NCBI RefSeq assembly: GCF_964204645.1
Contig: NC_134027.1
Location: forward strand, 20,388,485-20,448,484
From: Tubulanus polymorphus
Lineage: Eukaryota; Nemertea; Palaeonemertea; Tubulaniformes; Tubulanidae
Direction of reading: 5' to 3'
Length of the DNA stretch: 60,000 bases
A model generated the notes under the pieces. It ran no database searches, was not told the DNA's origin, and saw only the letters and a program-made list of their open reading frames with translations. A program made the translations under genes and the position numbers. Below, in pieces: positions 12,304 through 24,255 of the stretch; the stretch's first letter is position 1, and every line of letters begins with the position of its first letter.

Positions 12304-15220
12304 ATGGATGACGCGATTGAGAGGACTTACAAACAGTTGTTGAAGGGTAGCAAAAAGTGGCATATTCTCACTTACCTCTGTTGGGTTATACCTGCGAACT
12401 TCGTGTACGCGCTTTTTTCCATGTCAGTAGTTTTTACAGGTATGTTTAGTTTATAAAAAACAAATCCATGATTTCATGGAAACCAAATCATCAGCTCAAT
12501 TCGCGCTTTCGAATTTTTTGCGTTTTTTCGAAGTCAAATTGTTGCACCATAATTGTTTGCAGCTGGTGTACCGGAGCACCACTGTACAGTCCCTGACAAT
12601 ACATCGATACCGAGAAAAAAGAATGGGGATCCAGAATCCTGTCTCATTTACAGTAATCTAACCTCCCATAATAAAACAGAGCAATGTTTCAATTGGACCT
12701 ATCCTGATATAGATTTTGGAACTACAATCGTGTCCGAGGTTAGATGTTCTTTTTATTTTCGATAGCTCTCATCTGTTGTCAGATCAATGATGTTTTAATT
12801 AATCCAAATATCGTTGAATATTGTCTTTATCACAGTGGAATTTAGTTTGTGAACAGAACTACCTCGGTGAACTATCACAGTCATTCTATATAATGGGTGC
12901 GATAGCTGCTACGTTATTGATAGCGCCGCTTGCTGATATCTATGGAAGGAAACTTTTATTTTTGGTTATCAATGGTTCACTGGTTTTCACTGGCATTGGT
13001 GCTGCTTATGCCGTGAACTACGCCATGTTTGCAGCATTCAGAGTTCTAAATGGCATGGCTGGCGAAGTAAGCTATTAACCACCTTGTTTTAGATAGAACC
13101 CATTATCCTTACACGTTGGCCTCTACCTCTATAGTGTTTGTTCATGGATGAATTATCATAGTGAAGGCTTCACTTTGCTGTATCACCAATATATAACGAT
13201 GAAAAAAGTGGTAGACCTGGAAGATACTTTGCACCTCTAACCAAATTATTTACTGTCTAACTCAGCTGACTGTCAATAAGCAGACATACTTTAATGATCC
13301 ACTAAGCGGATTATATTTTTCATTTAAGCGGTAAAATGATGAACATTAGTTTGATTTCAGGCTTGTTTGATGATAGCTATTGTCGCATCTGTTGAACTGT
13401 TTCCAAAAAATCTACGAACGTTTGCCGGTCAGATATTGTTTGTATGGTGGAGCATTGGAATGATGTTACTTGATTTGATGGCGTATTTTATCAGGAATTG
13501 GCGTCACTTACAGCTAGCAGTGGCTATCATGCCAGTCATAACAATTATTGATATTTGGTTAGTTATATAATATGTTATATATTATATTCTTTGTGTAATC
13601 TACACTTTGGTCAGTGTGTGTCCCTGTCGTTAAAGGTTGATACCCGAATCTGTGCCATGGCTGTTGTCAAAAGGAAAGGTAGAACAAGCTGAAGAAATCG
13701 TTAAAAAGGCAGCTGCCTTTAATGGAACGACACTTCCACAACATCCATTCGAAGTACAGACTGAGGCAAAAGAAGAAAAAGAACTCGGTCGAATGACACT
13801 ATTTCGCGAACCAATTCTTAGACGAATTACGTTTATACTGTTTGCTTTATGGTATGTTTGATCGAATATGCCACAAGATTGTACTCTCAGGTTAAAATCA
13901 TTTCCCTCAAATACCAGGTTTCCAATTTAAAATTTTAAGTTAACATTATCAATTTAAACCTTCCTCTATTGGGCAGGTTTGTCAACAATCTAGTTTACTA
14001 TGGTTTATCACTATCAGCAGCTGAATTAGCCGGTGACCGATTCTTGAACTTCTTCCTCATGGCTCTAGTCGAAATACCCGCTACTATTTGTTGTATGTTT
14101 GTTTTAGAAAGGTAAAGATGTAAATGAATTTCACAAATATTACAATTTTGGGCTATGAATATCAATTATACGTACCGTTATATTGTCAAACATGGTACAT
14201 GTAAATCTATAGTTATTTCTATCTAAACGCATTTTTCTACGTTTTCTATTTCAGTCGAGCTGGGCGACGAATAGCGTTATCTAGTTTTCATATTTTAGCC
14301 GGTATTTCACTAATTCTACTCGTATGTGTACCACCTGTCACAGGTTGGTATATATAACATATATATGATATGGTAAATATTTGATATCTATAAAAACGCT
14401 TTACTGTTTCAATTCCATATATTCTCTCGTTTCAGCGAGTGGAAAAAATCTGATGTCCTTATCCGTATTTCTGACTTTAGTTGGTAAATTTAGTATCGCA
14501 GCCTCATATAATGTAGTCATCCAATATAGTTTAGAATTGTATCCTACATCAATTAGGTAATATTTGAAACTGTCACATACGTAGCCCTGTTATAGTCTTT
14601 CGTAAAACCGTAAATCAAGACGTCAAAATTGGAAATAACTCGTTTGGCCAAGCCGATCTATCCAGTACGCAATATGAATAGCAAATCTTAACTTTCGTTG
14701 CATATCAAATTCAATTAACCCATAAAGTAGAAATACAATACAAGCTACCCTAAATAATCTAAAGGGGAACATGTTCTTCATGCAGGATTTACATTCCATC
14801 TAATGTTTTTCAATTCAAGGAATACCGGGTCTGGAACATCATCGTTTACGGCCCCGGTCGCTGGCACTTTAGCACCATTTACTGCTTATCTAGTAGGTTC
14901 ATTGCTACAAGAAGCCTATTATTTAAATAACCTAAGTTGATATTTTATTATAAGATTATTTCATTATTAAATTGATATTTCAGGCGCGTTTGGTGCCGTG
15001 GGCTCCCGGAGTTATTTTCGGTGTTATGTCCCTGTTCGTCGGAATTCTGGCTTTGCTGTTACCGGAAACGAGAGGATGGCCATTACCGCATAGTTTGGAG
15101 GATATGAAACAGTGGCACCTACCGAGTATAACGTGTGGTTTATTGAACAGAAGAAAAAAGAATAAATCAGTACGTGTTAACAGCAATGAAGAAAAGGAGC
15201 AAGCGACTACTTTACTTTGA
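12304..15220 (+). CDS. SLC22-family organic ion transporter (major facilitator), ten coding exons
   Basis: Twelve-helix plasma-membrane carrier of the organic cation/anion transporter family; the substrate cannot be read from sequence. Coding exons: 12304-12439, 12563-12738, 12836-13066, 13361-13557, 13636-13851, 13977-14111, 14255-14343, 14436-14556, 14820-14892, 14984-15220. All junctions are GT-AG and phases match, giving 1611 nt (536 residues, usual for SLC22). Exon 2 is the large extracellular loop with Cys and N-x-S/T sites. Exon 3 has WNLVC and the MFS motif ADIYGRK. Exon 5 begins IPESVPWLL, the family signature. Exon 8 ends ELYPTSIR. Exon 10 has LPETRGWPLP. The start at 12304 is the first ATG giving the usual N-terminus; an in-frame ATG at 12244 is an alternative. 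It appears intact. Confidence 0.93.
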
Positions 15221-15287
15221 ACTGAGTCTAGTATATTTCATCTTTGGGTGTATACTGTATATGCATACTTTTTGTCTGATGACTATC

Positions 15288-15293
15288 AATAAA
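15288..15293 (+). promoter_or_regulatory. Polyadenylation signal AATAAA of the SLC22 gene
   Basis: AATAAA lies 68 bp after the stop codon and is followed by a T-rich stretch. This fits a short 3' UTR for the transporter gene. Confidence 0.6.
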
Positions 15294-15299
15294 ATTTTG

Positions 15300-16225
15300 T
15301 CCGACAGTCGCACGGTGGTCGGTTTCCATACTCTGGACCTAGTGTTTTGTGTTCCCCTCGTATTTGGCAAATGGAATATATTCTAAACAAGTGCCAGGAT
15401 TATTTCTATATTTCCGTTTGAGGAAGTACACGAGTCAAATCAAGAAATTATCTGATAGTACATTATTTTTTTTACATTGTTACCCACAAACAAAATTTGT
15501 ATCATTTATATCAATAGAAATAAATCGTGTAGCAGTCTTCATATCGCTGTACCGCACACACTGGGAACTTCCTTAAACAGTACGTTTTCTCGCTCTATGG
15601 CTGTTCTCTCTACGTCTCGCCTCCCGGTGTCTCTCTAGATTTCTGGCCCCTCCTTATATAGCTGCTCGCGAAACTACCACGAAACACGAGCATTAACTAC
15701 GCCCAAATTACCTATTATGGTAACAGCAACCATATTTGATTTCCCCTTTTTCCAAGAATGATTTTTTACCCCAAAACTGAAGGGTTTATCAAGGTCGAAA
15801 TAGTTCGGTTCAACCAAAATTTAGTGATGATACCAGGATCTAAATGTTCTCTATAGCTTACATAGGATACATGTAAGTACACTTACATATCAGGATTGTG
15901 CCAGCCTCGTCTTTTGAAGGTTAGATTTTCATGGAAATTGAACTTTTTCTTGAAATTGGAACTTTTTGTAAGGTGCCCATGTTAATGTCGGGCCCTGGGA
16001 GTATTCGCGCCGATATCTCTGAAATATGGGTCCGGACTTGACCAGGAAGCGAACAAAAACACCAGGAAAAATAATGGGTGAATACTTGGCACCATCTTAA
16101 AACCTGAATCAAACCACTTTGAAATATCGATGTACAAGTAGTGACCGACAATTTTCAGTACAATTTTTCCTCATAATGGCAAATAGAAGTTTAGTTATAG
16201 TCAATGAAAAGTTTTCGGTAATTGG
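15300..16225. other. No gene seen
   Basis: Intergenic sequence downstream of the transporter. Short ORFs here show no recognisable domain or codon pattern. Confidence 0.3.
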
Positions 16226-16352
16226 GTACCCTCACACTGTGCAGTCTCTGACAATTCATCGCCATCGAGAAAAAAAGAACGGGGTAGTCAGAGTCCTATC
16301 CCATTAGCAGTAATCTAACATCCGATAATAAAACAGAGAAATGTTCAGTTCC
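16226..16352 (+). pseudogene. Decayed duplicate of SLC22 exon 2
   Basis: The stretch CACTGTGCAGTCTCTGACAA through AATAAAACAGAGAAATGTTC aligns along its whole length with exon 2 of the transporter (12575-12690), with scattered substitutions and indels that break the frame. No other exons are found beside it. It is a partial duplication or the relic of a second tandem gene. Confidence 0.75.
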
Positions 16353-16849
16353 GATGATGATAGGTTTCTCCGTCAAGGGGTGCAGTGAGTTGATACTTCA
16401 CATCAGGTGCGTTTGCCTAAAAGTAAACGTTGTACAGGCGAGCGGTTTTGTGTTTCTAATGTACAGTGTGTTTGTCCACATTGATAGACCGTCGGTAAGA
16501 ATGCAACACGGGCACGTAAAATTCAAATGTTTGTACCGTAACAGTCTTGGTCAGTTAGATTTATAGTTATGGTAAAAGACGCACACCGCTGCATAAACTG
16601 TAACTACAATTACCGTCATATAAAGAATAGATGTATATGAGAAGGACAATCCTTTCTGGTCTATGGTTTATTGAAGACCGAGAATTGTGACGTCATAAAA
16701 CTATTTGCTTGTGTTTAAAAAGATAATGGAGACTAAGGTACAAATTTCAATCAACTGATTTTCATGGCTAAAGATGACACCTTTAGATAATGAAGCGTGG
16801 GGAATTGTATGACCAGTACAAGCTATTTTTCACCGGGATTAAGTACATA

Positions 16850-17400
16850 GTATTGGAGTGATAAATTAGTTAACAAGTAGTTTGCATAACGGGGAGGGAA
16901 GCAAGAGTTCAGGGCAGTGGCTGTAGTTAGTAAACAACCTACGTAGATACTTACGTCGCACATAAGACACTGAATAGAAGATAGGTGAAAGTGACGTGAG
17001 TGTCTGCGTAGGGATGCTGGTTATAGCGGGAGCCTTGAACTCTGGTATGTTTAAGTAGTAAACAAGTAATAAACTCGTGACGTATAACATATGTAGAAGT
17101 ATACGTCGCGAGTAACATGGAATAGTATAAAAAGGGAGGGTCAGCACAGTAAGGGGGTTGAGAGATTCGAGAATGGTGGAGAAGCCTAAGATACGAGCTG
17201 TAGGGTAGGAAGGAATAAGAATTGTATTGGCAGAATAAAGAAAGAAACTTAGATCCACGAGGAGTGTTATTATTATTCTGGAGTCAGAGGAATATCACGA
17301 ATCTGATTAACCCTAATACTCGGAGGAATTAACAACAACAACACTAGTAGAGAACGCAAACCAACAGAACAACATTGGTGGAGAATACAGAACCACAATA
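16850..17400 (+). repeat. LTR-like segment, possibly a solo LTR
   Basis: There is no gene. A TATA box (TAGTATAAAAAGGGAGGG near 17125) is followed about 100 bp later by AATAAAG (17234) and then by a primer-site-like phrase ACATTGGTGGAGAA near 17375. This order matches a retrotransposon LTR plus leader. No pol domains or partner LTR were found nearby. Confidence 0.35.
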
Positions 17401-17990
17401 CATAGCTCGTGATACAAACATGTGTTCAGAATGTGCGCGCTTGGTTGCCGAATCGGTGGTCCCCCAAATAATAACTGTCTTGCTTAAAATATTTCAATCG
17501 ATTTAGAACATTCGCACATCAATGTAGGGACAGGGGTATTCTAAAACACCATTCATTTGATCACAATTAATCTACGCTGTTCGTTATAGTATCAACCTAA
17601 CAATTTGAGCATTTTCAAGCTTTCATCTGTTTCGGGAAAATGGCAAAATTAGTCGTCACTTTCAACAAAGTGAATTCATGGGTAGAATCGAAGGGAGATG
17701 TCCTACATTCGTAATAGATTTTAGGATAAACTTAAACTTTCATTTTTTCACCGATTTGGAATTCATTCCATTAATTGTCGATAGCGTCGCAATGTTTCCA
17801 TTCCGTGTATTGTTAAGTACGTTTTCAAACGGTTAATTCACTTCAATTCGATCAATGCTAACTTTGTCATATCTAAAAGAAAATGGCGGCGACCGTGACG
17901 GTTCCGCATAAAATCTCGCTTAGGTACAAGTCCAGTATAGCGTGGAATAGTTCCCCGCTCAAAGATACATTTATAGAAAAGGGGTTATTC
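17401..17990. other. No gene seen
   Basis: Unstructured AT-rich sequence leading into the minisatellite block. No supported gene. Confidence 0.3.
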
Positions 17991-17994
17991 GGCT

Positions 17995-18250
17995 GCGACC
18001 GATTCTACTCGTCGACAATGTCTACAACCCCGATTGTCGACCGATTCTACTCGTCGACAATGTCTACAACCCCGATTGTCGACTGATTCTACTCGTCAAC
18101 AATGTCTACAACCCCGATTGTCGACCGATTCTACTCGTCGACAATGTCTACAACCCTGATTGTCGACCGATTCTACTCGTCGACAATGTCTACAACCCCG
18201 ATTGTCGACCGATTCTACTCGTCGACAATGTCTACAATCCTGATTGTGAA
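17995..18250 (+). repeat. 42-bp minisatellite, forward array (about 6 copies)
   Basis: The unit contains GTCTACAACCCCGATTGTCG followed by ACCGATTCTACTCGTCGACA. Because 42 is divisible by 3, open frames run through the array, but they are repeat artefacts. Confidence 0.9.
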
Positions 18251-18261
18251 AAGCAACTGAC

Positions 18262-18705
18262 GGAAGCACGCAGCTCCTCGATCCCAGCCACTCTATATAA
18301 GGGTAATCCACGCACACACGCAGCCCCTCGATCCCGGCCACTCATTATAAGGGTAATCCACGCACACACGCAGCCCCTCGATAGCAGCCACTCTATATAA
18401 GGATAATCCGAGCACACACCACCCCTCGCTCCCAGCCACTTTATATAAGGGTGATCCACGCACACACGCAGCCCTTCGATCCCGGCCACTCATTATAAAG
18501 GGTCATCCACGCACGCACGCAGCCCCTCGATAGCAGCCACTCTATATAAGGGTAATCCACGCACACACCACCCCTCGATCCCAGCCACTTTATATAAGGG
18601 TGATCCACGCACACACGCGGCCCCTTGATCCCAGCCACTCTATATGAGGGTGATCCACGCACACATGCAGCCCCTCGATCCCAGCCACTCTATATAAGAT
18701 TGTAT
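18262..18705 (+). repeat. 50-bp minisatellite (about 8-9 copies)
   Basis: The unit contains CCACTCTATATAAGGGTAAT followed by CCACGCACACACGCAGCCCC and TCGATCCC. Each unit carries a TATATAAG box. Copies vary at GGTAAT/GGTGAT and CCC/AGC positions. Confidence 0.9.
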
Positions 18706-18714
18706 AAACATGAT

Positions 18715-18892
18715 TGTAGACATTGTCGACGAGTAAAATCGGTCGACAATCGGGGTTGTAGACATTGTCGACGAGTAAAATCGGTCGGCAATCGGGGTTG
18801 TAGACATTGTCGACGAGTAGAATCGGACGACAATCGGGGTTGTAGACATTGTCGACGAGTAGAATCGGCCGACATTTAGGATTGATAGATCT
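18715..18892 (-). repeat. 42-bp minisatellite, inverted array (about 4 copies)
   Basis: Reverse-complement copies of the forward 42-bp array, so the 50-bp array sits between inverted flanks. The whole block is a large imperfect palindrome. Confidence 0.9.
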
Positions 18893-19400
18893 CTACTTTA
18901 CCTGTTCTGGAGTTGAGCCGCACGTCCTATGGCGTAATGTCGTAAGATTCAATCAGTCCAATACTGGCGGATTAATTCCAAAAACCAGTCCAATGTGATA
19001 AGTCTCTGTTGGAACTATTTAATGCTATAATGGACTTGAGCCGCTGACTCTAGAATCGTGCTGAGAATCGTTGTTGGTAGATTCTGTTTTTCGGAAGTTG
19101 CAGGACTATGATGATAGTGAGCTTCAGGTCGTACTTTAAGTGCTAAACGCATATGCCTATATGTTAATGTGTTGTAATAACTGTTATTTTCAAGTGGACT
19201 ACATTCTAGCCCAAAATCTAAATCGAGTAATGGTAAAACCAAATCGGGAAATGGTAAAACGAGAACAAAAACCAGAATAGGGATGGCGGTGACAGAAAAT
19301 ATCGCTCGGAAGGTTCAAACAGTTCCGAAATTTCCCCTCCGCAAAAAAGGCAGCAGTCACCAGAACCTATTCTGACCCCGACTCTGAAGACGACGATACC
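18893..19400. other. No gene seen; upstream of LINE A
   Basis: Probably includes the 5' untranslated part of LINE A from about 19200, but the exact start is not defined. Confidence 0.3.
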
Positions 19401-19419
19401 GATATCACTCTTAAAGGAG

Positions 19420-20136
19420 GTGCGTAATTTGAAATCTAGCCTGGAGAGAAAAATCGACTCAAAGTTTAGCCAATTGAAAAACGAAATTGAGCAATTTCGG
19501 TGTGATAAAGTAAACACTATCTACTTTAAAATTGATGAAGCGAAAGACGTATTGCGAAATGAATTTAATGTAAAGATCAGTGAATTAGAAACTTCAGCTG
19601 GGACTAAGCTACAACCAGGCAGTGACAGTTAAGGCCCTCGAAAATAGACTGATAGATCAAGAAGCGCGTTCACGAAGGGTATTCACGAAGGTTTCACGCG
19701 TATTTTTGGTGTCAAAGAAATGCCCAACGAAGATACAAAAGAAGTTTTGAAGCAGCTGTTAAGGAATAACTATAGAATCCCATCCGAGAAAGTGGATAAA
19801 ATCGTATTCCAAAGGGTTCACCGCAACCCAACTAGGAAGGCACCGCGATCAATACCAGTGAAATTTCGGGATTATCAAGACAGGTTGCTTTTATTTCAGT
19901 CCCGCTTCGATCGTCAGAACACTTCGACCAGAATCGTTGAAGATTATCCTGTAGAAATCCGTGACAAGAGGTGCCTGTTATTCAAGAAGCTATACGATGC
20001 GAAACAACAAAATCCACAAATACGCGCTTTTGTTAACTTTGATAAGTTGATAATTGAATCCGACGTGCAGCGTCGTGTTAAACGCACTGTAAGAAGTTAC
20101 ACGAAATATCCGGATGTTGCAGCTCGTGTTGAATGA
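19420..20136 (+). pseudogene. LINE A ORF1: coiled coil and L1-type RNA-binding domain
   Basis: ORF1p of L1-like elements trimerises through a coiled coil and binds element RNA. Here a heptad-rich segment (LERKIDSKFSQLKNEIEQF) is followed, after a frame break at about 19632-19720, by the RRM/CTD-like block IVFQRVHRNPTRKAPRSIPV then KFRDYQDRLLLFQSRF, characteristic of the L1/Tx1 ORF1 family. The linking ALENRLIDQEARSRR phrase is readable in the intervening bases. Confidence 0.7.
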
Positions 20137-20339
20137 ATGAACTCCGAATTTGGATAGCATAGAGAGCACTCAAGTTACCGTCAGAAACTCACGACCCAAG
20201 TCGGTAGATGAAATTCTCAGTGGTGAGAGTGTGCCGCTAACGCTGGATAAACCGTTGAATCCAGACCAGTCTGCAAGGCTAATCCTTGACATGGACGCAT
20301 AGGACATACAGGTAGAGCAGAACCAGGTGCAGTTCACGG

Positions 20340-21118
20340 AAAGATCAGCAACAGTTTTGACTCTAAATGTTTGTGGGTTAAAATCTAAAATTTCTAAACG
20401 TATTTGAGATAATTATTCTAGTAGAAACAGAACTTGATGATACCGATGAACCGTTAGTCACATACTTTTTTGTTGAAAAAAGTTTCAAAATTTTCTCAAA
20501 CAATAGGCAAAGTATTTCAATAAGAAGATCTGGTGGTATTGTCGTTGCAGTCAATAACACTATTGCTAAGTATGTAATACGCTCTTTTTACCATAGTAAA
20601 CTTATTCAATGGGTCGAATTTGATGAGCGTATATTCAATTCTGATCAAAATATCGTTCTCGGTGGGGTCTATTTACCACCAGAATCAAGCGACTTTGGAG
20701 GAGTCCGCCTATTTGATGAATTGCTTAATGAGATCATGGTAGTTGCAAGAGATTCGATGTATGTTTGTCTCCGTGGAGATTTTAATTCTTACACGAGAGA
20801 AAGCCCTGACTACTTTGTGGGTGATCACCTATAATCGACAGTGATAAGTCAAGTGTAAATTATGTTTTTCAAAAATCTTTTATGGCGTCTCCCTTTTATA
20901 TAATTGCATCCCCTCAACTATTCCAATGTATTGAAGGATTTGACATTTCAGAATCAGTGCCACTCTTTTACGATGTACATTCAGCTGTGATTTGTAACAT
21001 TAAGGTGCAAGGGACGTTAGTAACAGCAGAAGATAATATTTCTCGCCAGCGTGCAAAGGCATGTAGGAGTAGAATTAAATGGCAAAACCAAAAGACTGAT
21101 CTTTTTCGTGAGGAGTAA
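20340..21118 (+). pseudogene. LINE A endonuclease domain (APE type)
   Basis: Would nick target DNA for target-primed reverse transcription. The domain begins LTLNVCGLKSKISKR near 20356, continues with SGGIVVAVNNT and VLGGVYLPPESSDFGGVRLF, and has the catalytic-type phrase LRGDFNSYT near 20775. The final SDH-type motif appears altered (FYDVHSAV near 20970). Early and mid stops make it a pseudogene. Confidence 0.7.
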
Positions 21119-22140
21119 TTGAAACGTGAGACTAGGTTGGAACAACTGCATACAGATTTAAATGAAAAAGATATCGATATAAATGGAGCAAACTCTGCTT
21201 TTTGTGAGATATTAATTGACTCAGCAGAAGCGTCGATGGGCGCTACTAAAACTACATCTGATACATTTGATACCGATTATCTCAATAATGTAAAGGATTT
21301 CACTGGATTGACTGGTGATGAATTCCTAAAAAGTCATTTTATGCAACATGAAGTTTTAAACGCAATTAAAGGATTAAGAAATAATAAAGCTGCTGGGGTC
21401 GCCCGAATAACAAATGAGATTCTAAGAATTTCACAAGAGTTTTACCCTGCCCTCTCTAGTAGAATTATTTAATGCAGTTCTGGATACTGGTATCATACCT
21501 GATAGCTGGTCCATAGGGAACGTAATACCAATTTATAAAGGCAAGGGGGATCGAAATGATCCAGACAACTATCGAGGGATTACCCTCCTTAGTTGTCTAG
21601 GTAAACTTTTTACTAGTATGCTTAATCTTCGCTTATCTCAATTTATAGAAGCTAATCGCTAAACCAAGCTGGTTTTCAGAAAGGGCCATGGCATAATGGC
21701 TCATATTTTTACACTTAAGGGTTTAGTTTATATTTTCTTCGCAAACGGTAAGAAATTGTACTGTATGTTTATAGACTTTTGTTAAGCCTTCGATACCATA
21801 TGGCGTATGGCCATGTGGCATAAACTCATTGATTTGGGTATTACAGGTTACTGATAGTTATTCACAGTATCTATTAAAATACCAAGTCCTCATTGCTTGT
21901 CAAAGGAGCGGTATCAGATTATTTTGATTCATTTGAAGGTTTACGGCAGGGAGAAAATCTCTCGCCTATACTTTTCTCAATTTTTGGGAACGATATGGAA
22001 AATTATCTCATTAATAAGGGCTGCAAAGGTATTGCTTTTCTTAGTGACCAGGGTACACTGTGGTTCAAATTACTAATTCTTTTATATGCAGATGACCCTG
22101 TGCTGCTAGCTGATATTGCAAATGAATTACATGATCGATG
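21119..22140 (+). pseudogene. LINE A reverse transcriptase, N-terminal and palm part
   Basis: Recognisable RT blocks: NNKAAGVARITNEIL, then VIPIYKGKGDRNDPDNYRGI with TLLSCLGKLFTSML near 21520-21620, then GLRQGENLSPILFSIFGNDM and the catalytic LLYADDPVLLAD at about 22080-22110. The second region is in a different frame and has stops (for example near 21660 and 21783). It breaks off at LINE B. Confidence 0.75.
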
Positions 22141-22467
22141 ACATCAAAATTCATTTATGTGGTTATGCGGACTTCGAGAAAACAATACAATCAACGAGCG
22201 AGTAAACTGTAGTGTCTTTATGATCTTTACGATGAACTGTTCCGAAAAGCGTGTATCTATATAAACCACTGAGTAGGCCATTCAGTCGTAGATCAATATA
22301 TTGTGTACCTTGTAAACCATGTCCATAAAGCAGTCATGCATTTCTGACCTATACTCATACATCCAAGTTCTGGAATTGTATTTATATTTATATTTATTTC
22401 ATAATTATTCTTTATTCTTTTCCCTGATTCATAATCCTTATTTGACCGTGGTATAAATTAATTAAAC

Positions 22468-23241
22468 ATGTGTCTCGGTAACACAAACTTTTTCACGTAT
22501 TTAGACAGATTAAAGGAAAATGAAAATTTTCATCTCAAAAATTTATTAGATAATGATAGTGAATTGGAAATGTTCAGTAATCAATGCCCGTACCTCGAAT
22601 TGCACGAGTTAAAAAACCATTTCAGTATGAATACGAATAACCTTAATATAATTCAACTTAACATACATAGTCTTAACAACAAATTTGACCAACTCAAAAT
22701 ATTGATTGAAAAACTTAAATCCCAAAATGTTACCATTGACATCATTATGCTATGTGAAACTTTTTTGACTGACTACAATTCAATGTTATGCAAAATTCCT
22801 GGTTATCAATTAATAGAGAATCACAGAGTTTTGAAACAGCGTGGAGGAGTAGCAATTTATATAAGTAATAACTTAACCTATAATAAGAGACCGGATCTAG
22901 AAGTGTTCATTGAAGGTAAATTCGAATCTTGTTTTATTGAAATTGATATGGCTTTTCAATCTAGTAAAAGGACAATCATTGGCGAACTCTACCGTGTCCT
23001 AGGAACTAGTGAAATTGAATTTCTTTCCGAATACGTAAATTTAATACGCAAAATTAAGAATGAAAAGTGCGAAATGATATTAGGAATGGACCAAAATCTA
23101 GATAATATAAACATTAATCATCATAAAAACACTTCCAAATTTTTGGATATCAATTTATCAAATAATCTTTTTCCAACTATTTTACGGCCAACTAGAATAA
23201 CACACGCGACAGCCACAATATATATCTCTCTCCGGCGCTGA
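22468..23241 (+). pseudogene. LINE B endonuclease domain
   Basis: APE-type endonuclease with the N-terminal block NIIQLNIHSLNNKFDQLKIL, the catalytic-glutamate region IDIIMLCETFLTDYN, and the block RGGVAIYISNNL. Later motifs are present to IYISLRR, after which the frame changes (SDHQSAIL-like residues are readable near 23245-23265). It is close to intact but frameshifted from the RT. Confidence 0.75.
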
Positions 23242-23259
23242 GTTCTGATCATCAAAGTG

Positions 23260-24255
23260 CTATCCTGATTTCACACCTGTCTGATCATTTACCATGCCTC
23301 GTGACCGTGCGTTATGAACGAAAAACTTCAACAACCAGTAAACATTATACTCGGAATTTTAATACCCAGAATATCGATAGGATAAATCGTATGCTTTCAC
23401 AACTAGACTGGACTCCTGTCAACCTGCTCGATTGTAATGGTTGTTACGATTTCATTATGTCGCATATAAATTTAATCATAAATAACGTATCCCCACTAAT
23501 AGAAGTTAAGAAGAAAGTTCATATTTACGAACCATGGATGTCTAAATCAATTTTAAAATGCTCTAAGAAATGCGATCAACTTTATAAAAAAGTATTGAAT
23601 CTGGAGAAATCTGACCAACGTTATAAAAACTATATTCTTTACAGAAATAATTTAAATTACATTAAAAGGCGTCAAAAGAAATCGTACTATGCAAACAAAA
23701 TTGTATTATTTTCCAATAATAGTCGCAAATTATGGCAATTTTTGAAGCAATCCACAGGTAAATTAAATGACAAATCGGGGATCCCTAATAAATTCATCAT
23801 CGATAATAAACTTGTTGAGGAACCTAAATCAATAAGCCAACAATTTTGTAACTTCTTTTCTTCGATTGGTAGCTCTTATGCAAACAAATGTCCAAGTTCT
23901 AAAAACAATTTTACAACTTACATGGGGGCAAGGAATGCCCACTCAATCTTTTTAAATCCAACCAACAAGGAGGAAATCTTGAGGATTATCAACAACCTAG
24001 CCCCAAAAAAAGACCACTGGTGGTAATGACTTACTGAATAATAGAATGCTTAAACTAATTATATCCAATATTATCGATCCTCTGACAATTCTCTGCAATA
24101 AATCCCTTCAGGATGGTATATTTCCAGATAGTATGAAAATTTCTCAGGTAATTCCTCTATATAAAAATGGAAACAAACAGCTCCTTAATAACTACCGACC
24201 AATATCTTTACTTCCGGTCATGTCGAAAATACTAGAAAAATTAGTTCACAATAGA
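23260..24255 (+). pseudogene. LINE B linker and RT finger region, upstream of the Polinton
   Basis: A basic linker (23301-24026) leads to the RT entry: AHSIFLNPTNKEEILRIINN, then after a frame break DPLTILCNKSLQDGIFPDSM, ISQVIPLYKNGNKQLLNNYR and PISLLPVMSKILEKLVHNR. The codon for the last Arg is exactly where the Polinton begins; the protein continues LYKFLCKHN after 52648. Confidence 0.85.
24250..24255 (+). repeat. Polinton target-site duplication, left (AATAGA)
   Basis: The identical hexamer follows the right end at 52643-52648. Six-base duplications are the rule for Polintons/Mavericks. Removing the element and one copy restores the LINE B reading frame. Confidence 0.95.

Larger units (their letters stand above)
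19400..22140 (+). mobile_element. LINE A, 5' part (non-LTR retrotransposon, L1-like ORF1)
   Basis: Plus-strand order: ORF1 (coiled coil plus L1-type RNA-binding domain), endonuclease, reverse transcriptase. Several stops and frameshifts are present. The RT frame stops being LINE A at about 22140, just after YADDPVLLADIANELHDR. The same protein picks up again at about 54505 with LSATYASKWRLHINHGKSK. It is therefore split by LINE B plus everything nested in it. Confidence 0.8.
22141..24255 (+). mobile_element. LINE B, 5' part (CR1/Jockey-like non-LTR retrotransposon)
   Basis: Contains about 325 bp of 5' leader, then endonuclease and the start of RT. It is interrupted at 24255 by the Polinton and resumes at 52649 in the same RT sequence. 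LINE B itself interrupts LINE A. No ORF1 was seen. Clade assignment is only by general look of the RT. Confidence 0.8.

Noticed and set aside
18096-18879. ORFs with repeated CRHCRRVESVDNRG look like a zinc-binding repeat protein
   Set aside because: They are frames through the 42-bp and 50-bp minisatellites on both strands, with no start context or non-repeat flank.
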